Source: Cytophagales bacterium (GTDB taxonomy: Bacteria; Bacteroidota; Bacteroidia; Cytophagales; UBA9547). From it: a DNA stretch of 11,464 bases. The DNA lies in NCBI GenBank assembly GCA_025360395.1, contig JANYCH010000081.1, positions 1 to 11,464 of the forward strand. The letters run 5' to 3'. Positions within the stretch are counted from its first letter, which is position 1; each line of letters opens with the position of its first letter. Below the pieces are notes generated by a model that saw only the letters and a program-made list of their open reading frames with translations, did not search any database and was not told the DNA's origin. A program made the position numbers and the translations under genes. Below, one piece after another: positions 7,001 to 11,464 of this stretch.

Positions 7001-10000
7001 TTAGTCCAGAGGACCGGTTTTCATTAAATAACCTGCGAAGTGGAAGGCTTATAGTAAGGCTAAAGTTTAAAAAGGGACTTAGCCTCAACTCATCTTTTGT
7101 ACCTTATTTTGAAGCATCAGGCAACAGCAACCAAAGATGGAGAGGTGAAATAAAAGGCTCCACACATCCTCTGGACGTAATCAGAAGGTTAAATAATGTC
7201 CAGGAGAACATACAGGTTTACGATTCAGCCCAAATAATTTTCAGACTATCAAACTTGCCATTAGTTACTGTAAATAATAAGCAGGAAATTTCTAAGGCCT
7301 TTTTTACCAATTCAACTTTTCGTTTCCAGTTTAGCAGTTACTGTGCAAAAGGAGGCAATGACACTCTTATAAATTATAGTTATGACCTGTACTTTCAGCC
7401 AGACAGTCTTTGTGCCACCTGCCTTGTCCCATTAGCTCCTCCGTTCAGTGCCCCCATAATTGTAAACTGTCCAGGTTGTAAAGTCCCTGGTTCTGTTATT
7501 ACTGGTTTCCACGTACAAAGAAATAGTTTTGGCTTCGCAGATTATAACAACGATGGCCTGGCAGACCAGTTGCCACCTCAAAAAGTAAACCCGGACTCGC
7601 TTAATATTTTTGAAAAAAGGGTCGTTACCTTAGGTGATACTATTACACAGAGTGCCACCATTGCCATGAACTCTGATGCTGCCAATCCAAATTCACCGGG
7701 CTTTCCTTTTAAAATGCCTTATTTGTATACACGCGCATTCTTTGCAGGTGGCAAATGCCTTGACCTTATAAGCATAACAGGTAAAGTTTACAAAAACGGG
7801 CAAAGCCTTGGAAACTTTACTTTTAACAAGAACGAATTGGCCACCAGGGTGGTAAAAAACAGCAATGGCACAGATAGCGAAGACCGCGTCTTTCATTTGG
7901 ATTTTAGCAGGGAAAACCTGCTTGCGCACAGCGTAGACCTTGGCCAGGACTATAATGCAGCAATAAGGGTAGAATACACTGCAAAACTTTATGTAGCAAG
8001 AAATCCTGGACTTTTTACTGTTCCACAGGCAGTGATTATCGAACCATTCTACACAGGCATAAAAAGGGATATAGACCAGGCCATGGCGGACCATAACATA
8101 AAAGAACCGGACAGAAACTGGTTCAAAGCCGGTAACCTTAATATTACAAGTGCCGACAGTATCCGTTATTTTGTTTGTGAGCTTACAGATGGCTTCCTGG
8201 ATTACAAACGCATTTCTACGGCTATGGAAGGCCGTGGTGAGGACCAGGACAGTTGCGGAACAGAGATAATACAAAAATTTCAGTATTATTATTACCCTGA
8301 TCTATCCAAGCCACAGGAAGTATTTAATAAAGAACTAAGACCGGTACCCTTGCCGGACAGCATTGTAGTAACATGGAGAAAACCTTACCACTACCGTTCT
8401 TTAAAGTACCTGGTTAATATCAACCACGATTCGCCAAGGTACAGTATGCATACTGATAAAGTAAGGTTGATAAACGATACTGCACTTGTCTGCTACCCAA
8501 GAAGGAATGATTTTGGCCTGTTATTGTCTTATCCGCCAACACCAGAGTCACCACGCAATAGTTTGCTGCCGGTCATGGACAATTCTATGCTCATTGGGGT
8601 AAATGTTTCAGTAGAAACGTATTGTGGACAAGCAGTTGCCAATGTAGTGCAGGGAGCCTCAATCAAGGCATGGAACAGTATCGGGAACGACCAGTCCTTG
8701 TTTCAGCAATGGGTCGACCCAAATTTCAGATTTCCAAAGTTTAAGCCCAACCTTTCCCTTAGCAAAGATACCTTAGTTGGGATTACACTGGGCCGGGCGT
8801 CTAATTGTATCAACCAAAGCAACAGTGGCAACTGGAATATTTACAATGACTATGGTTATGTGTTTGGGAAGGGCAGTGATTCTGCCTATTATTTTAGGGC
8901 CAATCAGCCTTTCTTTGCCTTGCAGGACCAAAAGGGCAACCACCTGCTTAGCCAGGCACTCGGAAAAGTGGGTTCAGGCATTATCAATACAAGACAAAGT
9001 GGTATAATTGGTTCAATATCTCCCGGAAGTATTGACAAGGGGAAATCTATAACAGACCTTAACTTTTGCTTTAATTATAATAACTGTGCCGGAAAAGGGC
9101 AGAAGGACACCCTCACCCTTACTTACGGCTGGGCTTGCGAACCCATCAAAGACCTGGGAGAATGCCTTGGCCAAAAGAAAACGGCCACCATCATAGTGGG
9201 CATTGATAAGATTGTCCCCGTGTTAAAGATAGACAAACCTGCTATTTCAAGTACTACCTGTGCAAGTATTACAGTACATGATACCATAAGGAATACACGG
9301 CCAACAACACAGATGAAACAGGCCGTGACCACCTGGCAACCGGGACCTGGGCTTGAAATGGACACCAATTCTTTGCGTGTACGCTACCAGGCCTGGAATA
9401 CCACAATTTTAAAGGCAGACTCAGTCATAAAACCTAAAAAAGTACAAGGTGCCTACGAATTTAATTCTGACAATATCAGGACAATCGCAAGGGCTGGCGG
9501 GGTAAATACCCTCATATTTACCTACAACATCAAAACTTCCTGTAATACCACAGGCACACAGGCATGGGAGACAAAATCTGTTACCAGCAGCTTTTGCGGG
9601 TCACAGGTAAACAACAGTGATAGAAGGGATATTACAGTGCCTGAAAGTAAAGATTCACTTAGTATTGTTGTGAAGAGTGATACCATAAAAGACTGCTCTT
9701 CCGAGCCCAAGACCATACTGGTTACTGTTATAAATAAGGGAAGGAAGGCCACAAGCAGGACCAACGTTTTAACTTTTGTTCCAGGCACAGGTTTGGACAT
9801 TGTTGGAAGCAGCAGCATACCACTATCTGTAATCCCCGGCAATGCAAGTCAGGACTTCACTTTTAAGGTGAAGCCTACGGCCGCAATCCCGGTTACAGGG
9901 ACCAGCTTTGCCCTTGCAGCAAGTATTGTTAGTAGTGAAACCGTACAGAATTGCAACGGGTCGGTTTGTACCAAAACAGATAATTTTAGTGGGAATGGGA

Positions 10001-11464
10001 ATTTGGTGGCAGTGTCTTGCAATAACACATGCTTTTTAACAGTTCCGGATGTCTGCGGCCACAGCTTTGTTTCTAACGGCAAATGGGCAAACGGTGACTG
10101 TATCCCTGCTGAACTAGGTACGCCCGGACTCAAAACAACTTATTTAGGCGGAGGTACTTTTAAAGGAACCTACCTGGTAAGTGGTACAATAGAATTTAAA
10201 AGTGGAACCTATACCGTCTCCCCAGGAACAATTTTTTACATAAATGGCATTTTAACCGAAACCGCAGACACTACTATTCTAGGCGATGTAGGTGATTATC
10301 AATTTTATAAACCCCATATTATTCTCGAAGAAGCTGTTTTAGAAGCAAACCAAGCTTCTTTCCTGCCAGCATGCGACATTATGTGGGGTGGAATAATAGC
10401 TCATGATAATACTTCTATAAACTTAAACAAGGTTAAAATCGAAGATGCTGCAGTAGGGCTTGGGTCTTTCAACAATAGGTCTGGTTCTTTTGCCAATTTA
10501 AGGGTGGACAATAGCCAATTCTTTAACAATGTTGCTGGCGTTGCAGATTTTAGGGGAAACATGACAGGTGAGATGCGCGTCACAAATTCGACTTTTGATG
10601 CAAATGCCTCTTTAAAGAAAAGAGCCTCAAAAGGAAGTTTTCTCTCTGATTTTGCCATTTGCCAAAGCGACCCTCTTAAATCTCTGTATGCAGACAATAA
10701 TATTATCTCCAATGTCTGGAAAGGCATATTTTCGCGTAGTGGTGAAGGGGTAGTGGTTTCCAACAACAAATTGAATAATATTATTTTAACTGGAATGAAT
10801 TTGAAAAACCTGGGACAAATTACGGCCAAGAATAACACCATTGATCTTGCCACAGGCTTCGGGTCAAACAGCAAAATAGGCATTTTAACGGGTTCTTGCC
10901 CGGCTACGGGTACTCACTATTTCTTAAATAATACCATTACTGGCACACCCGGAAGTAACCACACCGGAATCTACAGGGATGGTAGCGACTATTCGTACGT
11001 TGCCACTTTCTTAATGCAAGGCAATAACCTTAGCAATCTTAGAAACGCCTTTTGCATTGACCAGAGTATTTTCAAAACCACTACTAATCCAGGTGATATT
11101 ATTCTGGACAATCAAATGCTGAACTGCCTAAATGGGGTATACCTGACGCCTAATTCGTCAATGCTGAATTTTCTCACCATACAGTGCAACAACTTCTATA
11201 ATTCGGTAAACAATAGCAGTGCTCAAGGTGTTAACATAGGGAACGGAACTGTGTTGCCAAATGACCTTGGCACCTCTGCAAGCCCTGCGGGAAATAAATT
11301 TTTGAACTATTCAGGGATAGGCACTAATGCGTTGAATAATTCGAATAGTAGCCCTAGCAGTAACTTTGGGTATTATTATTATGCGCCAGAAGGTCGGCCT
11401 AAAGTTTCTGGTTTTGTGAAACCTACTGAAAGCTCTAATTCCCCCAACTGTTCAGGCACGGGCT
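3973..11464 (+). CDS. giant secreted multi-domain surface protein (partial, 2497 codons, no stop in window)
   Basis: Codon-by-codon reading from the ATG at 3973 to the last base finds no stop; the frame continues past the right edge. The start is fixed by an in-frame TAG at 3940-3942 and by the signal peptide that follows. Order of parts: signal peptide (1-22); two tandem composite repeats (24-369); a long beta-rich middle of unrecognised domains (about 370-1890) with paired cysteines (C928-C929, C1147-x2-C1150, C1166-x2-C1169) and one Ca2+-loop-like motif (D1190-D1198); a CARDB/Ig-like module (about 1894-1986); and a parallel beta-helix (about 2057-2465). Ser, Thr, Asn and Gly are abundant, as in extracellular adhesins. 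Such architecture is typical of Bacteroidota cell-surface proteins and T9SS cargo, but no C-terminal sorting domain can be seen because the end is missing. Adhesion or matrix binding is inferred; no catalytic residues were recognised. The gene follows leuD by 257 bases and is probably transcribed alone. Confidence 0.93.
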   Translation, partial: MKYILVLIFSFSASFISPLFSQTCNSLNIGIGSSNTAPCLNTSTSFWRTGDWQLQNDVKWFIDGTQVATGSNLNYTFSTTGSHTIKISGKSSDNTCVKENTLAIIVSPAAGSITGPNSVVAGQQNVIYSVPDLGEGTYSWYTTTDAQIVAGQNTRQIRINYGNGIGNSFQVVAQYTSRAGCYSSSSYTVQKVPGNTTGNCNNLDLAIGISNPGPCINSNTSLWMTGSQAVQNNLAWYVDNRQAGTGQKLNYTFSTSGQHVIKLVGKTSDNTCSKETSLTVNVAPVVGPITGPTKVMPNTDQVYSVPNMGTGTYNWWYTTDVQITSGQNTNSATYHFGHSISDNFTVNVGYTSAKGCYSERNLAVGKGLPCSDSTIKAYVSRNEIRVRAAKMSGCNTRTEHQIGDMAYFAIPGNVILSRPIFSSDKAFLVVQKGNLLDTIRFQSGTQQGNVLLYASSTQGTQPGTIITTGKISFWLETTTTNGDVAVNLSLNLNRPLTINARIDNTMLTNPPFSTQTCHKDSISLFVRNNYNPNQNAIRGIFTIQLNSNVDYLGFKSPQFKLVSQVGNLVTFNTDSTLGTTKSFNFKYYLRGKCTNLDSNKTVSFSKDLYRFSYSVPTNNSQFADTSTFAYNVFNPILDFPVLRIPQTGAPNSIFDGRVLIRNINQTTPFNGKVFVNYANGTDRVTFIINKITASAPNNGTAKVLPASIVVASDNQSVKFEVEISNLAANDSVILNVGQQIKPCPVPAVLSPVVKMSFACSGALAACTKVYPQKTNPVMKIETIGTLIGLPETIPYFKELTCQNTIGKYREFVYPFVSKGAVYKPKFYPTATLYQDYSVIPIDGVSMEIRPNKSSGRKPSNYKIVENKHKPIDTRLLPNGFPCSSEVPFVINAGGIFANAKTDTSYHWIGTNTLYDGDTVLVRVRVYNCCPSKYKQLPEGTLEGHFSTDNFWVGRRYFANACDTTKATDEFQARLIPNFPSGTFARTTNYFLHHNISADTTLPAHLTLNTFSPEDRFSLNNLRSGRLIVRLKFKKGLSLNSSFVPYFEASGNSNQRWRGEIKGSTHPLDVIRRLNNVQENIQVYDSAQIIFRLSNLPLVTVNNKQEISKAFFTNSTFRFQFSSYCAKGGNDTLINYSYDLYFQPDSLCATCLVPLAPPFSAPIIVNCPGCKVPGSVITGFHVQRNSFGFADYNNDGLADQLPPQKVNPDSLNIFEKRVVTLGDTITQSATIAMNSDAANPNSPGFPFKMPYLYTRAFFAGGKCLDLISITGKVYKNGQSLGNFTFNKNELATRVVKNSNGTDSEDRVFHLDFSRENLLAHSVDLGQDYNAAIRVEYTAKLYVARNPGLFTVPQAVIIEPFYTGIKRDIDQAMADHNIKEPDRNWFKAGNLNITSADSIRYFVCELTDGFLDYKRISTAMEGRGEDQDSCGTEIIQKFQYYYYPDLSKPQEVFNKELRPVPLPDSIVVTWRKPYHYRSLKYLVNINHDSPRYSMHTDKVRLINDTALVCYPRRNDFGLLLSYPPTPESPRNSLLPVMDNSMLIGVNVSVETYCGQAVANVVQGASIKAWNSIGNDQSLFQQWVDPNFRFPKFKPNLSLSKDTLVGITLGRASNCINQSNSGNWNIYNDYGYVFGKGSDSAYYFRANQPFFALQDQKGNHLLSQALGKVGSGIINTRQSGIIGSISPGSIDKGKSITDLNFCFNYNNCAGKGQKDTLTLTYGWACEPIKDLGECLGQKKTATIIVGIDKIVPVLKIDKPAISSTTCASITVHDTIRNTRPTTQMKQAVTTWQPGPGLEMDTNSLRVRYQAWNTTILKADSVIKPKKVQGAYEFNSDNIRTIARAGGVNTLIFTYNIKTSCNTTGTQAWETKSVTSSFCGSQVNNSDRRDITVPESKDSLSIVVKSDTIKDCSSEPKTILVTVINKGRKATSRTNVLTFVPGTGLDIVGSSSIPLSVIPGNASQDFTFKVKPTAAIPVTGTSFALAASIVSSETVQNCNGSVCTKTDNFSGNGNLVAVSCNNTCFLTVPDVCGHSFVSNGKWANGDCIPAELGTPGLKTTYLGGGTFKGTYLVSGTIEFKSGTYTVSPGTIFYINGILTETADTTILGDVGDYQFYKPHIILEEAVLEANQASFLPACDIMWGGIIAHDNTSINLNKVKIEDAAVGLGSFNNRSGSFANLRVDNSQFFNNVAGVADFRGNMTGEMRVTNSTFDANASLKKRASKGSFLSDFAICQSDPLKSLYADNNIISNVWKGIFSRSGEGVVVSNNKLNNIILTGMNLKNLGQITAKNNTIDLATGFGSNSKIGILTGSCPATGTHYFLNNTITGTPGSNHTGIYRDGSDYSYVATFLMQGNNLSNLRNAFCIDQSIFKTTTNPGDIILDNQMLNCLNGVYLTPNSSMLNFLTIQCNNFYNSVNNSSAQGVNIGNGTVLPNDLGTSASPAGNKFLNYSGIGTNALNNSNSSPSSNFGYYYYAPEGRPKVSGFVKPTESSNSPNCSGTG
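4042..4569 (+). repeat. tandem composite repeat, copy 1 (PKD-like pair, 176 codons)
   Basis: Residues 24-199 form the first of two tandem units. Each unit begins C-N-x-L and holds a PKD-like half with the signature LNYTFST-x-G-x-H-x-IK and SDNTC. A second half follows with I-T-G-P, YSVP, G-T-Y-x-W, and a final G-C-Y. The second half resembles the PKD-like domains frequent in Bacteroidota T9SS cargo. Conserved cysteines (C24, C39, the SDNTC and GCY cysteines) recur in both copies and may form disulphides. Confidence 0.8.
4570..5079 (+). repeat. tandem composite repeat, copy 2 (170 codons)
   Basis: Residues 200-369 repeat copy 1. By hand alignment the first 92 residues align without gaps and about 50 are identical, including all cysteines and tryptophans W60/W236 of the first half. 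The second half is less similar but keeps ITGP, QVYSVP, GTYNW and GCY. The DNA has drifted more than the protein, so this is an old duplication under protein-level selection. No third copy follows; the sequence after C370 is different. Confidence 0.8.
7540..7566 (+). other. EF-hand/dockerin-like calcium loop within the giant protein
   Basis: Residues 1190-1198 read D-Y-N-N-D-G-L-A-D, matching the D-x-[DN]-x-D-G-x-x-D pattern of calcium loops found in EF-hand, dockerin and thrombospondin type 3 repeats. It stands alone, 21 residues after the C1166-x2-C1169 pair and the VPGSVITGF segment, at what looks like the start of a new domain. Calcium binding here would stabilise a domain junction. A single copy makes this suggestive only. 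Confidence 0.5.
9652..9930 (+). other. CARDB/Ig-like module within the giant protein
   Basis: Residues about 1894-1986 read as a seven-stranded Ig-like unit of the CARDB/repeat-protein type: it has D-S-L-S-I-V-V-K at the start, the central ILVTVINKGRKATSRTNV (a typical xVxNxG strand pair) and the ending DFTFKVKPTA. Such modules act as spacers or adhesive stalk domains in secreted bacterial proteins. Assignment rests on the pattern of alternating hydrophobic residues and the V-x-N-x-G turn. Confidence 0.5.
10141..11370 (+). other. right-handed parallel beta-helix region of the giant protein
   Basis: Residues about 2057-2466 show repeating short strands ending in paired asparagines, the mark of an Asn-ladder beta-helix: SQFFNNVAGV, DNNIISNVWKGI, SNNKLNNIILTGM, KNNTIDLATG, LNNTITG, QGNNLSNLRNAF, LDNQMLNCLNGVYL, CNNFYNSV. 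The entry contains A-C-D-I-M-W-G-G-I at about 2133-2141, resembling the C-x-x-M-W-x-G-I block common before Bacteroidota beta-helices. Carbohydrate-active enzymes and adhesins both use this fold. No pectate-lyase catalytic Asp/Arg/Lys cluster was recognised, so a binding or structural role is more likely. Confidence 0.7.

Noticed and set aside
4454..10883. Several ORFs of 63-193 residues, mostly minus strand, including 7693-8274 and 10401-10883
   Set aside because: All overlap the uninterrupted giant frame, which has a signal peptide and conserved domains; these are shadows of its codon pattern.
1..11464. Defence system, prophage, transposon or CRISPR locus
   Set aside because: No nuclease, transposase, integrase, reverse transcriptase or regularly spaced repeats were seen on either strand.

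Overview
The window looks like chromosomal DNA of a Bacteroidota species, probably a Cytophagales or Sphingobacteriales relative. Four things point there: AT-rich intergenic DNA; start codons in A-rich or T-rich contexts with no visible Shine-Dalgarno sequence; a small lipoprotein whose mature N-terminus (C-K-E) resembles the Bacteroidota lipoprotein export signal; and a very large secreted protein built from PKD-like and parallel beta-helix modules, a type common among type IX secretion (T9SS) cargo. No rRNA, tRNA, CRISPR array, insertion sequence or phage gene was seen.

Layout. On the minus strand, bases 1-69 hold the start of a gene that runs off the left edge, and 188-400 encode a 70-residue lipoprotein. 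Across a 104-base divergent gap lies a tight plus-strand cluster (505-2807): a YegS/LCB5-type lipid kinase, a dual-specificity (cysteine) phosphatase 6 bases later, and a membrane-anchored YpfJ-family zinc metallopeptidase 17 bases after that. The spacing suggests one operon acting on or at the inner membrane, but the common process is unknown. A 305-base gap (2808-3112) contains a weak 59-residue minus-strand ORF and a 17-base palindrome. Then comes leuD (3113-3715, GTG start), the small subunit of isopropylmalate isomerase, with no leuC or leuB in the window.

The remaining two thirds (3973 to the right edge) is one uninterrupted reading frame of 2497 codons with no stop. It is easily missed by a search limited to complete ORFs, because its stop lies outside the window. 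It starts with a signal peptide, followed by two tandem composite repeats of about 170-176 residues, a long cysteine-containing beta-rich middle of unrecognised domains with one Ca2+-loop-like motif, a CARDB-like Ig module, and a parallel beta-helix that continues nearly to the edge. It is most likely a cell-surface or secreted adhesin-like protein; the expected C-terminal sorting domain would lie beyond the window.

The operon, leuD and the giant gene show no obvious functional link. The most interesting items are the giant surface protein and the lipid kinase / DSP phosphatase / metallopeptidase cluster.
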